Below, piece after piece: positions 45,601 through 56,900 of a DNA stretch of 64,000 nucleotides. This stretch comes from Megascapheus bottae (Eukaryota; Chordata; Mammalia; Rodentia; Geomyidae). Location: the NCBI GenBank assembly GCA_024803745.1, contig JANJXV010000263.1, positions 645,001 to 709,000 of the forward strand, read 5' to 3'. Positions within the stretch are counted from its first letter, which is position 1. Each line of letters begins with the position of its first letter. The translations under genes were made by a program, and so were the position numbers. The notes beneath the pieces were generated by a model. That model searched no databases. It had not been told where the DNA came from and was given only the letters and a program-made list of their open reading frames with translations.

Positions 45601-47834
45601 GGTTAGGGGTTAGGTTTAGGGTTAGGGTTGGGTTAGGGTAAGGGTTAGGGTTAGGGTTAGGGTTAGGGTAAGTGTGAACATTAGGGTTAGGGTTAGGGTA
45701 AGTGTTAGTGTAAAGTTAGGGTAAGGGATAGGGTTATTGTTAGGGCAAGGGTTGGGTTTAGGGTTAGGGATGGGGTAAGAGTAAGGGTTAGCGTTAGGGT
45801 TAGGGTTAGGTTTAGGGTTATGGTTAGGGTAAGCTTCAAGAGTTAGGGTTAAGGTTATGGTTAGGGTTAGTTTTCGGATTAGGGTTAGGGTTAGAGTGAG
45901 GGTAAGGGATAGGGTTAGGGTAGTGTTAGGGTTAGGGTAAGGGTTAGGGTTAGGGTTAGGGTTAAGGTTAGGGTTAGGGTTAGTTTTAGGGTTAGGGTTA
46001 GGGTTAGGGTAAGTGTAAGGGTTCGGGTTAGGATTAGGGTTAGGTTTAGGGTAAGGGTTAGGTTTAGGTTTAGGCTTAGGTTTAGTGTTATGATAAGTGT
46101 AAGTGTTAGGGTTAGGGTTACGGTTAGGGGTAGGGCTTAGGTTTAGCGTTTGGGTTAGGGTTAGGTTTAGGGTTAGTGTAAAGGTAAAGGTTAGGGTTAG
46201 TGTGAGGTTTAGGGTTAGGTTTAGGGTAAGGGTAAGGGTTGGAGATAGGGTTATGGGGAGGGTTAAGGTTAGGGTTAGGGTTAGGGTTACGGTTAGGTTT
46301 AGGTTTATGGTTAGGGTAAGGGTAAGGATTAGGGTTAGGGTTATTGTTATCGTTAGGGTTAAGGTTAGGGTTAGGGTTAGGGTTAGGTAAGGGTTAGGGT
46401 TAGTTTTAGGGTTAGGGTAAGGGTTAGGTTTAGGGTTAGGGTAAGGGTTAGGGTTAGAGTTAGGCTTTGGGTAAGTGTAAGGGATAGGGTTAGAGTTATT
46501 GTTAGGGTTAAGTTAAGGGTTATGATAGGGGTTAGGTTTATGGTAAGGGTAAGTGTTAGAGTTAGGGTTACCGTTAGTGTTATGGTTAGGGTTAGGGTAA
46601 GGGTAAGGGTTAGGGTTAGGGTTAGGTGTAGGTTTGGGTTGGGGTTAAGGTTAGGGTTACGGTTAGGATAAGGGTAAGGGTTAGGGTTAAGGTTAGGGGT
46701 AGGTTTAGCGAAAGAGTAAGGGTAAGGGTTAGGGTTAGGGTTAGGGTTAGGGATAACGTAAGATTACGGGTTAGGGTTAGGGTTAGGGTTAGGTTTAGGT
46801 AAGGGTTAGGGTTAGGGTTAGGTTTAGGATTAGCGATAGGGTAAGGGTAAGGGTTAGGGTTATGGTTAGGGTTAAGGTAAGAGTAAGGGTTAGGTTTATG
46901 GTTAGGGTAAAGTTTAGGGTTAGGGTTAGGGTTAGGATAAGAGTTATGGTTAGGGTTAGGATTAGAGTTAGGGTAAGGGTAAGTTTTAGGGTTAGGGTTA
47001 GGGTTAGGGTTAGGGTAAGCCTTAGGGTTAGGGTTAGGGTTAAGGTTAGGGTAAGTGTTAGGTTTAGGGTTAGGGATAGGGTAAGTTTAAGGGTTAGGGT
47101 TAGGGTTAGGTGTTAGGGTTAGGGTTAGATTTAGTGTTGGGGTTAAGGTTAGGGTTAGGGTAAAGGTTAGGGTTAGGGTTAGGGTTAGGTTTAGGGTTAG
47201 GGTTAGGTTTAGGGTTAGTGTTAGGGTTAGGGTTAGGGTAAGGGTATGTGTTATGGTTAGGTTTACGGTTAGGTTTAGGGTTTGGGTTAGGGTAAGGGTA
47301 AGGGTTAGGGTTAGGGTTAGGGTGAGGTTTAGTGTTAAGTTTAGGGTTAGGGTTAGGGTTAGGGCTAGGTATAGGGTTAGGGTTAGGTTAAGGGTAAGGT
47401 TTAGTGTTAGAGTTTGGGTTAGGGTTAGGGAAAAGGTAAGGGTTAGGGTTAGCGTTAGGGTTAGGTTTAGGGTTAGGGTTAGTGTTAGTGTTAGGGTAAG
47501 GGTTAGAGTTAGGGGTATGGCTAGCATTAAGGTTAGTGTTAGGATTAGGGTAAGGGTAATGGTTAGGGTTAGGGGTTAGGATTAGGGTTAGGGTAAGGGT
47601 TAGGGTTAGGGTTGGGGTTAGGATAAGGGTTAGGTTTAGTTTAAGGGTAAGGGTTAGGGTGAAGGATAGGATTAGATTTAGTTTTAGGATTAGGGTTAGG
47701 GTGAGGGTAAGGGTAAGGGTTAGGGTTAGGATTAGTGTTAGGGTTAGGGTAAGGCTTAGGGTTAGGGTTAGGGTTAAGTTTAGGGTTAGGGTTAGTTTTA
47801 GGGTTAGGGTTTGTGTTAGGGTTAGGGTAAGTAT
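42641..47834 (+). repeat. Degenerate TTAGGG satellite without clear long period
   Basis: Same hexamer composition and strand. Scattered modules seen elsewhere occur (GGTTGGGG-type motifs near 42910, 44470, 44806, 46639 and 47130; a GTAAGGATAAGAGTTAGGG stretch near 44500 that also occurs near 62770). I could not find tandem copies above 1 kb. No gene is present. Confidence 0.85.
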
Positions 47835-47849
47835 AAGAGTTAGGGTTAG
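47835..47849. repeat. Left target-site duplication of the L1
   Basis: AAGAGTTAGGGTTAG, repeated after the poly(A) tail at 52036-52050. The first one or two A bases cannot be told apart from the tail. The duplicated target is satellite sequence. Confidence 0.8.
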
Positions 47850-47851
47850 CA

Positions 47852-49053
47852 CAACTTGTTGAAGAGGCTGTCTTTCTTCCATTCTATTTTTTGGCTCTCT
47901 TGTAAAAGATTAGGTGGCCATAGGTCTGTGGTTTAATATCTGGGTCCTCAGTTCTATTCCATTGGTCTTCAGGTCTATTCCTGTGCCAGTGCCAAGCTGT
48001 TTTGAGGATTATAGCTCTGTAATAGACTCTAAACTTTGGAATTGAAATTCCTCCAGCGCTGTTCTTTCTGCTAAGAAGTGTTTTTGCTATACGGGGTCTT
48101 TTATTATTCCATATGAAATTTTGGATTGCCTCTTCTGTTTCTTTAAAGAATGACATTGGGATGTTGATGGGTATTGCATTGAATTTGTAGATAGCTCTTG
48201 GCAAGATTGTCATTTTCACAATGTTGATTCTTCCAATCCAGGAGCATGGGAGGTTTTTCCATTTCCTTAGTTCTGCTTTAATTTCCTTTTTTAGGGTTTT
48301 GAAGTTTTCGTCAAAAAGTTCCTTTACATTCTTAGTTAAGCTAATTCCTAGGTACTTTATTTTCTTTGAGGCTATTGTGAAAGGAGTTTCTTTCCTGATT
48401 ATTGCCTCGTTCCTCTCACTGTTGGCATAAACGAAGGCAGTTGATTTTTGAGGGTTGATTTTATAGCCTGCTACTCTTCCAAAGCTTTGGATCAGCTCAA
48501 GGAGCTTGGGAGTAGAGTCTATAGGATTCTTTAAATACAGAATCATGTCATCTGCAAAGAGGGATAGTTTTATTTCCTCTTTCCCTACTTGGATCCCCTT
48601 TATGCTTGCTTCTTGCCTTATTGCACTGCCTAGGAATTCTAGTACTATGTTAAAGAGTAGTGGAGAGAGTGGGCATCGTTGTCTCGTTCCTGATTTTAGA
48701 GGGAATGGCTTTAGATTTTCACCATTAAGTGTAATACTAGCAGTAGGTTTCTCATACACAGCCTTTATTACATTAATGAATGTTCCATGGATTCCTAGTT
48801 TCTCCAGAGCTTTTAACATGAAGGGGTGTTGGATCTTGTCAAATGCCTTTTCCGCGTCTATTGAGACAATCATGTGATTTTTGTCTTTGCTCCTGTTGAT
48901 GTGTTGAATTATATTAATTGATTTGCGTATGTTGAACCAGCTTTGCCTCCCTGTGATGAATCCAGTTTGATCATAGTGTATAATTTTTTTGATGAGTTGT
49001 TGTAGACGGTTGGCCAGTATTTTGTTGAGAAGTTTTGCATCGATGTTCATCAA
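47852..49053 (-). pseudogene. ORF2: L1 ORF2 reverse transcriptase core (inverted segment)
   Basis: A 389-codon open frame on the minus strand (49053 down to 47884) with the RT motifs in order: SIDAEKAFD (residues 64-72, catalytic Asp), [10 protein letters not shown] (121-131 region; most L1s have Gly where this copy has Arg) and LFADDM (165-170, catalytic Asp pair). It continues through the thumb to KRAKK and a stop. Remaining bases to 47852 encode a few more ORF2 residues (FNKLC-like) in a shifted phase before the satellite. RT copies L1 RNA at the nicked target. Confidence 0.92.
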
Positions 49054-49634
49054 AGATATAGGTCTATAGTTCTCTTTCTTTGATGAATCTCTGTCTGGTT
49101 TGGGGATGAGGGTTATACTGGCTTCATAGAATGATTTTGGTAAGGAACCTTCATTTTCAATTTCGTTGAAGAGCTTGAGGACTATTGGTGTGAGCTCTGC
49201 TTTGAAGACCTTATAGAATTCAGCTGTGAATCCATCTGGCCCTGGGCTTTTCTAAGGTGGAAGATCTCTAATTGCCATTTCTATTTAAGAGCTTGAAATA
49301 GGCCTGTTGAGTTGGCTTAGTTCTTCTTGGTTCATTGTGGGTATGTTAATATTGTCTAGGAATTCATCCATTTCATCTAGGTTCTCAAATTTGTTGGCAT
49401 AAAGGTTTGAGAAGTATTTTCCCTCATGATATTCTGGATCTTGGTAATTTCTGTCGTGATATTACAATTTTCATCTGCGATTTTGTTTAGTTCGATATGC
49501 TCTCTTCTTTTTTTGGTAAGATTTGCTAAGGGCTTGTCAATTTCGTTAATTCTTTCAAAGAACCAACTCCTTGTTTTGTTGATTCTTTCTATAGTTTTTT
49601 GGATTCCAAATCATTTAATTCTGTTTGATTTTAA
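49054..49634 (-). pseudogene. ORF2: L1 ORF2 linker and N-terminal RT region, with frameshifts
   Basis: On the minus strand this encodes pieces of the region between endonuclease and RT core in shifting phases, for example SWFFERI, RRE-rich linker and SPGPDGF-like sequence. Stops and frameshifts near 49250-49290 and 49600 break it. It is continuous with the endonuclease and RT segments, so it is one decayed ORF2. Confidence 0.8.
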
Positions 49635-50597
49635 TTATTTGCTTTCTTCTACTGGGATTAGGGTTGGTTTGTTGCTCTTTTTCAGGAGCTTAAGGTGGGA
49701 CATTAACTTGTTGGTTTGCAATTTTTCCAACTTGTTGTTGTAGGCACTCAGCGCTATAAATTTTCCTCTGAGTACTGCCTTTGCTGTGTCCCAAAGGAGT
49801 TGGTATTTTGTGTGCTCCTTACTGTTAAATTTCATAAACTGTTGGATTTCTGTTCTGATCTCTTCAATGACCCATTGGTGGTTCAACAATGTGTTGTTCA
49901 GTCTCCATGAGTTACAGGGTTTTCGTTGGTGGAGGTGTGTGTTCAGTTCAAGTTTGATGCCTTTGTGGTCTGAGAGTGTGCATGGAATAATTTCTGTGTT
50001 TCTGAATCTGTCCAGGTTTGTTTTATGGCCTAAGATGTGATCTATTTTGGAAAATGTTCCATGTGCTGCTGAGAAAAACGTATACTGTGTTGTTGCTGGG
50101 TGGAACATTCTGCAGATGTCTGTTAGATCTAGTTGGTCTATATAGCTGTTCAGTTGTAAGGTTTCTCTGTTGAGTTTTTGCCTTGTTGATCTGTCCATAG
50201 GTGAGATTGGTGTGTTAAAGTCACCGACAATCACTATATTTCGATCTATGTATGGTTTCAGTGTAAGTAAAGTTTGCTTGATGAAGTTTGGAGCTCCGGG
50301 ATTGGGTGTGTAAATATTTAGGATCGTTATGTCTTCCTGGAGGAAAGATCCCTTTAGTAGTATGTAGTAACCTTCTTTGTCTTTTCTTACTAATTTTGGT
50401 TTGAAGTCTATTTTATCTGATATAAGGATGGCAACTCCAGCCTGTTTATGGGGGCCGTTAGCTTGATAGAGTTTATTCCAACCTCTCACTTTCAAAAGAT
50501 GCTTGTTTTTTTGGGTAAGATGTGTCTCTTGAAGACAGCAGAATGATGGCTCTTGCTTTTTGATCCAACTAGACAGCCTATGCTGTTTAATTGGACA
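49635..50597 (-). pseudogene. ORF2: L1 ORF2 endonuclease domain (inverted segment)
   Basis: The AP-like endonuclease nicks target DNA to start reverse transcription. Read on the minus strand from about 50597, the frame starts just inside the domain (PIKQHR). The N-terminal strand with the first catalytic Asn is missing because of the truncation. Visible motifs in order are QETHL (metal-binding Glu), GDFNTP, SKIDHILG and LSDH (catalytic His). The domain is open for about 320 codons to a stop at 49635, where the linker to RT begins. The frame also runs upstream of 50597 to 50933, but that part is antisense to the direct L1 segment and is not protein. Confidence 0.9.
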
Positions 50598-50610
50598 GAA
50601 CTTGTTAAGC
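50590..50610. other. L1 inversion junction
   Basis: Leftward of this point the minus strand encodes the start of the endonuclease; rightward the + strand encodes the ORF2 C-terminal part from about CRKLKLD. The 8-mer AACTTGTT at 50599-50606 also occurs at the left end of the inverted part (47853-47860), a likely microhomology used in resolving twin priming. Confidence 0.75.
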
Positions 50611-51622
50611 ACCTGCAGAAAACTAAAGCTGGATCCTTCTTTGTCACCTTGCACTAGAATTAACTCCAAATGGATGTAAGACCTGGAGGTAAAAGCTGAC
50701 ACACTGCAAACTCTAGAGGAAGGAATAGGAGATACACTAGGCCTCCTTGGCACAGGTCGAAACTTTCTTAATAAGGACCAAGAATCACAACAAATCAGAG
50801 AAAGGCTGGATAAGTGGGACTGCATTAAATTGCTGAGCTTTTGTATGGCAAAGGACATAGCTAGTAAACTAATCAGGAAGCCTACAGAGTGGGAGAAGAT
50901 CTTCACCAACCAAACAACGGACAAAGGCCTCATACCTAAAATATATCAACAACTCAAAAAATTGAATCACTCCAAAACTAACCTCCAAAGTAACAACCAT
51001 CCCATTAAAAAATGGGCCAAAGACTTAAAGAGAATCTTCTCTGAAGAAGAAAGAAAAATGGCCTATAGACACATGAAGAAATGCTCAACATCTCTGGTCA
51101 TAAAAGAAATGCAAATCAAAACAACTCCACCTCACTTCAGCTAGAATGGCCTGGATTAGGAAAACGAATGACAACAGATGCTGGAGGGGATGTGGCCAGG
51201 AGGGATCACTACTACACTGTTGGTGGGAGTGCAAACTCGTCCAACCACTGTGGAAAGCAGTGTGGCAGTGCCTCAAAAGGCTAAACCTAGAAATCCCCTA
51301 TAACCCAGCAATTCCACTACTTGGCATTTACCCAACCATCCAGAAACAAGGACATACTAAACCCAGTAGCACAACAATGTTCATTGCAGCACTATTCACC
51401 ATAGCAAAGATATGGAACCAACCTAGATGTCCCTCAGTTGATGAGTGGATCAACAAGTTGTGGTATTTGTACACAATGGAATTCTATGCTGCTGTCAGAA
51501 AGAATGACATCGCCCCATTTGTTAGGAAATGGAAAGACTTAGAAAAAATCATATTAGGTGAAGTAAGCCAGACTCAAAGGAACTTAGGCTCAATGGTTTC
51601 ACTCATTCGTCATAATCAGTAG
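50600..51622 (+). pseudogene. ORF2: L1 ORF2 C-terminal segment
   Basis: Direct-orientation ORF2 C-terminus. The first part (to about 50830) reads CRKLKLDPS and LDKWDCIKL with one in-frame stop. An open part follows at 50830-51144 (WEKIF, HPIKKWAKDL, MKKCSTSL, KEMQIKTT). A frameshift near 51120-51140, with a few bases missing, separates it from 51146-51622. That final part carries the Cys-rich motif C-X3-C-X7-H-X4-C (CWRGC ... HCWWEC) needed for RNA binding, and then the conserved IPLLGIYP, MFIAALFTIAK and YTMEFYAA blocks. It ends at a normal ORF2 stop. Confidence 0.92.
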
Positions 51623-52017
51623 AAACCTTGGGCTCTACTAGCAGAGATTTGCAATAGAGCAAAATCTTGATACATAAGGACATATAATGTGAAGCTAATT
51701 AAAAGGACCTCCAGGATATTGAAACAAAAGTCATATAAGGAATGATTGTTGTCCTTAATGTACTATGTTGTCTCTCATCTCCTGTGCTGCCCCTTGTTAT
51801 CTCATATTGGTATAGTATCTCACTTTGTTATCTAATATATTGAATTTATTTGTATTTGGATATTTGAAATTTGATAGGGAAGGGGGGAAAACCAAGACGG
51901 GTGAGGGGTGTGGGGGGGGGAGGGAAATGGGTACCAAGACATGTGAAAGGGTATCAATGTATGAGAATTAACACAACTTCTATCTGGCAAATATCATGTA
52001 ACCCTTTTACTAATTAC
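51623..52017 (+). other. L1 3' UTR with G-rich tract
   Basis: Noncoding sequence after ORF2. It contains a G-rich polypurine stretch (51877-51887 and 51901-51930, including a run of nine G at 51912-51920), which is typical of mammalian L1 3' UTRs. Confidence 0.85.
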
Positions 52018-52035
52018 AATAAAAAATTAAAAAAA
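52018..52035 (+). terminator. L1 poly(A) signal and short poly(A) tail
   Basis: AATAAA at 52018-52023, followed by an A-rich tail broken by TT, then the target duplication. The tail is short, as in an older insertion. Confidence 0.85.
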
Positions 52036-52050
52036 AAGAGTTAGGGTTAG
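52036..52050. repeat. Right target-site duplication of the L1
   Basis: AAGAGTTAGGGTTAG, an exact copy of 47835-47849. It is followed by satellite reading GATTACGG. Confidence 0.8.
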
Positions 52051-53960
52051 GATTACGGTTAGGGTTAGGGTAAGGGTTAGTGTTAGGGTTAGGTTTAGGC
52101 TTAGGGTAAGGGTAAGTGTTAGGGTTAGGGTTAGGTTTAGGGTTAGGAAAAGGGTAAGGGTTAGGGTTAGGGTTAGGGTTAGGGTTAGGGCTTAGGTTTA
52201 GGGTTTGGTTAGGGTTTGGTTTAGGGTTAGTGTAAAGGTAAGGGTTAGGGTTTGTGTTGGGTTTAGGGTTAGGGTTAGGGTAAGGGTAAGTGTTAGAGAT
52301 ACGGTTAGGGTTAGGGTTAAATTTAGGGTTAGGGTTAGGGTTAGGGTTACAGTTAGGTTTAGGGTTAGGGTTAGGGTAAGGGTAAGGATTAGGGTTAGGG
52401 TTAGGGTTTGCGTTAGGGTTACGGGTAGGGTTAGGGTTAGGGTTAGGGTAAGGGTTAGGGTTAGGGTTACGGTAAGGGTTTAGGGTTAGGGTAAGGGTTA
52501 GGGTTAGAGTTAGGTTTGGGTAAGGGTAAGGGATAGGGTTAGGGTTAGGTTTAGGTTAAGGGTTAGGGTAAGTGTTAGGGTTAGGGTAAGGGTAAGGGTT
52601 AGGGTTAGGGTTAGGGTTAGGGATAGGTTTAGTGAAAGGGTAAGGGTAAGGTTTAGGGTTAGGGTAAGGGTTAAGGTAAGAGTAAGGGTTAGGGTTAGGG
52701 TTAGGGTTAGGTTTAGAGTAAGGGTTAGGGTTAGGGTTAGGATTAGGGTTAGCGATAGGGTAAGGGTAAGGGTTAGGGTTTGGCTTAGGGTTAAGGTAAG
52801 AGTAAGGGTTAGGGTAATGTTTAGGGTAAGGTTTAGGGTTACGGTTAATTCTAGGGTAGGGGTTAGTGTAAGTGTTAGGGTTAGGGTTAGGGTTAGGACA
52901 AGGGTAAATTTAGGGTCAGGGTTAGGGTTAGCGGTTAGGGTTAGGGTTAGGGTTAGGGGTTAGGATTAGTGTTAGGGTTAGGATAAGGGTTAGGGTCAGG
53001 GTTAGGGTTAGGATAAGAGTTAGGTTTAGGGTTAGGGTAAGGGTTAGGGTTAGGGTTAGCTTTAGGGTTAGCGTTGGGGTTAAGGTTAGGTTTAGTGTTA
53101 GGGTAACGGTAAGGGTTAGTGTTATGGTTAAGTTTAGGATAAGTGTTAGGGTTAGAGGTGGGTTAGGTTTAGGGTTAGGGTTAGGTTTAGGGTTAGGGTT
53201 AGGGTTAGTGTTGGGTTTAAGGTTAGGGTTAGGGTAAGGGTTAGGGTTAGGGTTAGGGTTAGGGTTAGGTTTAGGGTTGGGTTTAGGGTTAGGGTTAGGG
53301 TTAGGGTAAGGGTATGTGTTAGGGTTAGGTTTAGGGTTAGAATTAGGGTTTGGGTTAGGGTAAGGGTAAGAGTTAGGGTTAGGGTTATCATTAGGGTTAG
53401 GGTTAAGGTTAGGATTAGGGTTAGTGTTAGAGTTAGGTTTAGGGTTAGAGTTAGGGTAAGGGTTATGGTAAGGGTAAGGTTTAGGGTTAGTGGTTATGGT
53501 TAGGGTTCGGTTTAGGGTTAGATTTAGGGTAAGTGTAAGGGTTAGGGTTAGGTTAGGGTTAAGTTTAGGGTTAGGGTTAGGGTTAGGGATAGGGTAAGAA
53601 TAAGGGTTAGCGTTAGGGTTAGGGTTAGGGTTATGGTTAGGGTAAGGGTAAGGGTTAGGTTTAAGGTTAGGGTTAGGGTTAGTTTTAGAATTAGGGTTAG
53701 AGTTAGGGTAAGGATAAGGGTTAGTGTTAGCATTAGTGTTAGGGTTAGGGTAAGGGTTAGGGTTAGGGTTAGGGTTAAGCTTAGGGTTAGGGTTAGGGTT
53801 AGGGTTAGGGTTAGAATTAGGGTTAGGGTAAGTGTAAGGGTTAGGGTTAGGGTTAGGTTTAGGGTAAGGGTTAGGGTTAGGGTTAGGTTTAAGGTTAGGG
53901 TAAGGGGAAGTGTTAGGGTTAGGGTTAGGGTTAGGTTTAGGGTTAGGATAAGGGTAAGGG
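52051..53960 (+). repeat. Degenerate TTAGGG satellite between L1 and block D
   Basis: The same hexamer satellite on the same strand. A TTAGGGCTTAGGTTTAG stretch near 52186 resembles the block D anchor, so this may be a diverged edge of block D. No gene is present. Confidence 0.85.
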
Positions 53961-56900
53961 TTAGGTTTAGGGTTAGGTTTAGGGCTTAGGTTTAGTGTTT
54001 GGGTTAGGGTTAGGGTTAGGGTTACGGTTAGGTTTAGGGTTGGGGTTAGGGTAAGGGTATGTGTTACGGATAGTGTCAGTGTTAGGGTTAGGGTTAGGGT
54101 TAGGGTTAGTGTTAGGGTAAGGTTAAGGGTTAGGGTTAGGGTTAAGGTAAGGGTAAGGGTTAGTGTTAGGGTTTGGTTTAGGGTAAGGTTAGGGTTAGGT
54201 TTAGGGTAAGGGTAAGGATTAGGTTTAGGGTTAGGTTTAGGAATAGGGTTAGGGTAAGGGTTAGGGTTAGGGTTAGGTTTAGGGTTAGGGTAAGGGTAAG
54301 GGTTAGGGTTAAATTTAGGGTAAGGGTTAGGGTTAGGGTTATGGTTAGGGTAGGGGTTAGGGTTAGGGTTAGTGTTGGGTTTAAGGTTAGGGTTAGGGTT
54401 AGGTTTAGGGTTAGGGTTGGGTTAGGGTTAGGGTAAGTTTAAGGATTAGGGTTAGGGTTAGGTGTTAGGCTTAGGGTTAGGGTTAGGGTTAGGGTTAGTG
54501 TTGGGTTTAAGGTTAGGGTTAGGGTAAGCGTTAGGGTTAGGGGTAGGGTTAGGTTTAGGGTTAGGTTTAGGGTTACGTTTAGGGTTAGGGTTAGGGTAAG
54601 GGTATGTGTTAGGGTTAGGTTTTGGGTTAGGATTAGGGATTGCGTTAGGGTAAGGGTAAGGTTTAGTGTTACAGTTAGTGTTAGGGTTAGCGAAAGGGTA
54701 AGGGCTAGGGTTAGGGTTAGGTTTAGGGTTACGGTTGGTGTTAGGGTTAGGGTTAGGGAAAAGGTAAGGGTTAGGGTTAGGGTTAGGTTTACGGTTACGG
54801 TTAGTGTTAGGGTTAGGGTAGGGGTCAGGGTTAGGGTTAGGGTTAGGTTAGCATTAAGGTTAGTGTTAGGGTTAGGGTAAGGGTAAGGTTTAGGGTTAGG
54901 TTTAGGGGTTACGGTTAGGGTTAGGTTTAGGGTTAGGGTTAGGGTAAGGGTAAGGGTTAGGGTTAACTTTAGGGTTAGGGTTAGGGTAAGGGTTAGGGTT
55001 AGGGTAAGTGTAAGGGTTAGGGTTAGGGTTAGGTTCGAGTTAGGTTTAGGGTTAGGGTAAGGGTAAGGGTTAGGGTTAGGGTTAGGGTTAGGGTAGGGGT
55101 TAGGGTTAGGGTTAGGTTTAGGGTTAGGGTAAGGGTTAGGGTTAAGGTTAGGGTTAAGGTTAGGGTGAGGGTTAGGGTTAGTTTTAGGGTTAGGGTTAGG
55201 CTTAGGGTTAGGGTAAGTGTAAGAGTTAGGGTTAGGATTAGGGTTAGGGTTAGGGTAAGGGTTAGCATTAGGTTGGAGGTTAGGGTAAGGGGAAGTGTTA
55301 GGGTTAGGGTTAGGTTTAGGGTTAGGATACGTGTAAGGGTAAGGGTTAGGTTTTGGGTTAGGTTTAGGGCTTAGGTTTAGGGTTTGGGTTAGGGTTAGGG
55401 TTAGGGTTAGTGTTACAGTTAGTGTTAGGGTTGGCTTTAGGGTAAGGGTAAGGGTTAGGGTTAGGGTTAGAGTTAAGGTAAGGGTAAGGGTTATTGTTAG
55501 GGTTTGGTTTAGGGTAAGGTTTAGGGTTAGGTTTGGGGTAAGGGTAAGGATTAGGTTTAGGGTTAGGTTTAGGGATAGGATTAGGGTAAGGGTTAGGGTT
55601 AGGGTTACAGTTAGGTTTAGGGTTAGGGTAAGTTTAAGGGTTAGGATTAATGTTAGGGTAAGGGTTAGGGTTAGGGTTAGGGTTTGGGTAGGGGTTAGGG
55701 TTAGGTTTAGGGTTAGCGTTGGGGTTAAGGTTAGGTTTAGGGTTAGGGTAAGGGTAAGGGTTAGGGTTGTGGTTAAGTTTAGGGTAAGTGTTAGGGTTAG
55801 GGTTGGGTTAGGGTACGGGTAAGTATAAGGGTTAGCGTTAGGGTTAGGTGTTAGGGTTAGGGTTAGGGTTAGGGGTAGTGTTGGGTTTAAGGTTAGGGTT
55901 AGGGTAAGGGTTAGGGTTAGGGTTAGGTTTAGGGTTAGGTTTGTGGTTAGGGTTAGGGTTAGGGTTAGGGTTAGGGTAAGGGTATGTGTTAGGGTTAGGT
56001 TTAGGCTTAGGATTAAGGTTTGGGTTAGGGTAAGGGTAAGGGTTAGGGTTAGGGTTAGCGTTAGGGTTAGGGTTAGGCTTAGGGTTAGAGGTAGGTTTAG
56101 GGTTAGGGTTAGGGTTAGCGTTAGGGTTAGGGTAAGGATTAGGGTTAGGGTTAGGGTTAGCATTAAGGTTAGTGTTAGGGTTAGGGTAAGGGTAAGGTTT
56201 AGGGTTAGGGTTAGGGTTAGGGGTTACGGTTAGTGTTAGAGTTAGGATTAGGGTTAGGGTAAGGGTAAGAATTAGTATTAGCGTTAGGGTTAGGGTTAGG
56301 GTAAGGGTTAGGGTTAGGGTAAGGGTTAGGGTTAGGTTTAGGGTTAGGTTCGAGTTAGGTTTAGGGTTAGAGTAAAGGTAAGGGTAAGGATTAGGATTAG
56401 GGTTAGGGTTAAGTTTAGTTTAGGGTTAGGGTTAGGGTAAGGGTTAGGGTTAGAGTTAGCGTTAGGGTAAGGGTTAGGGTTAGGGTTAGGTTTAGGTTAA
56501 GGGTTAGGGTAAGGGTAAGCGTTAGAGATGGGCTTAGGGTTAGGGTTAAGGTTAGGGTTAGGGTTTGGGTTACGGTTAAGTTTAGGGTTAGGTTTAGGGT
56601 AAGGATTAGGGTTAGGGTTAGGGTTAGCATTAGGATTAAGGTTAGGGATAGGGTTATGGTTAGGGTTAAGGCAAGAGTAAGGGTTAGGGTTAGGGTTAGG
56701 GTTAGGTGTAGGGTAAGTGTTAGGGTTAGGGTTAGGGTGAGTGTTAGGGTTAGCGATAGGGAAAGGGTAAGGGTAAGGGTTAGGTTTAGGGTTAATTTAA
56801 GAGTAAGGGATAGGTTTATGGTTAGGGTAAAGTTTAGGGTTAGGGTTAAGTCTAGGGTAGGGGTTAGTGTAAGTGTTAGGGTTAGGGTTAGGGTTAGGAT

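Larger units (their letters stand above)
47850..52035 (+). mobile_element. LINE-1, 5'-truncated and 5'-inverted (twin priming)
   Basis: A 4.2 kb L1. The 3' part (about 50600-52035) is in + orientation and ends in a poly(A) tail; the 5' part (47850 to about 50600) is inverted. The inverted part covers ORF2 from near the start of the endonuclease to about the residues after the RT domain. The direct part takes up ORF2 almost exactly where the inverted part ends. ORF1 and the 5' UTR are absent. The 15-bp target duplication and poly(A) show normal target-primed insertion, and the inversion is the usual twin-priming outcome. Several stops and frameshifts show it is dead. Confidence 0.95.

Noticed and set aside
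48221..48877. Plus-strand frames within the inverted L1 part and 49426-50040
   Set aside because: They are antisense to ORF2 and show no recognisable domain.
50597..50933. N-terminal extension of the endonuclease frame on the minus strand
   Set aside because: This part is antisense to the direct L1 segment that encodes the ORF2 C-terminus. The frame is open across the inversion junction only by chance.
54439..56163. A 574-codon open frame on the minus strand, and dozens of other 60-220 codon frames in the array
   Set aside because: The products are Leu-Thr, Asn-Pro, Arg-Val or Leu-Gly dipeptide repeats. A 6-bp repeat keeps its frame, so stop-free runs arise without selection. Overlapping open frames exist on both strands in the same places.
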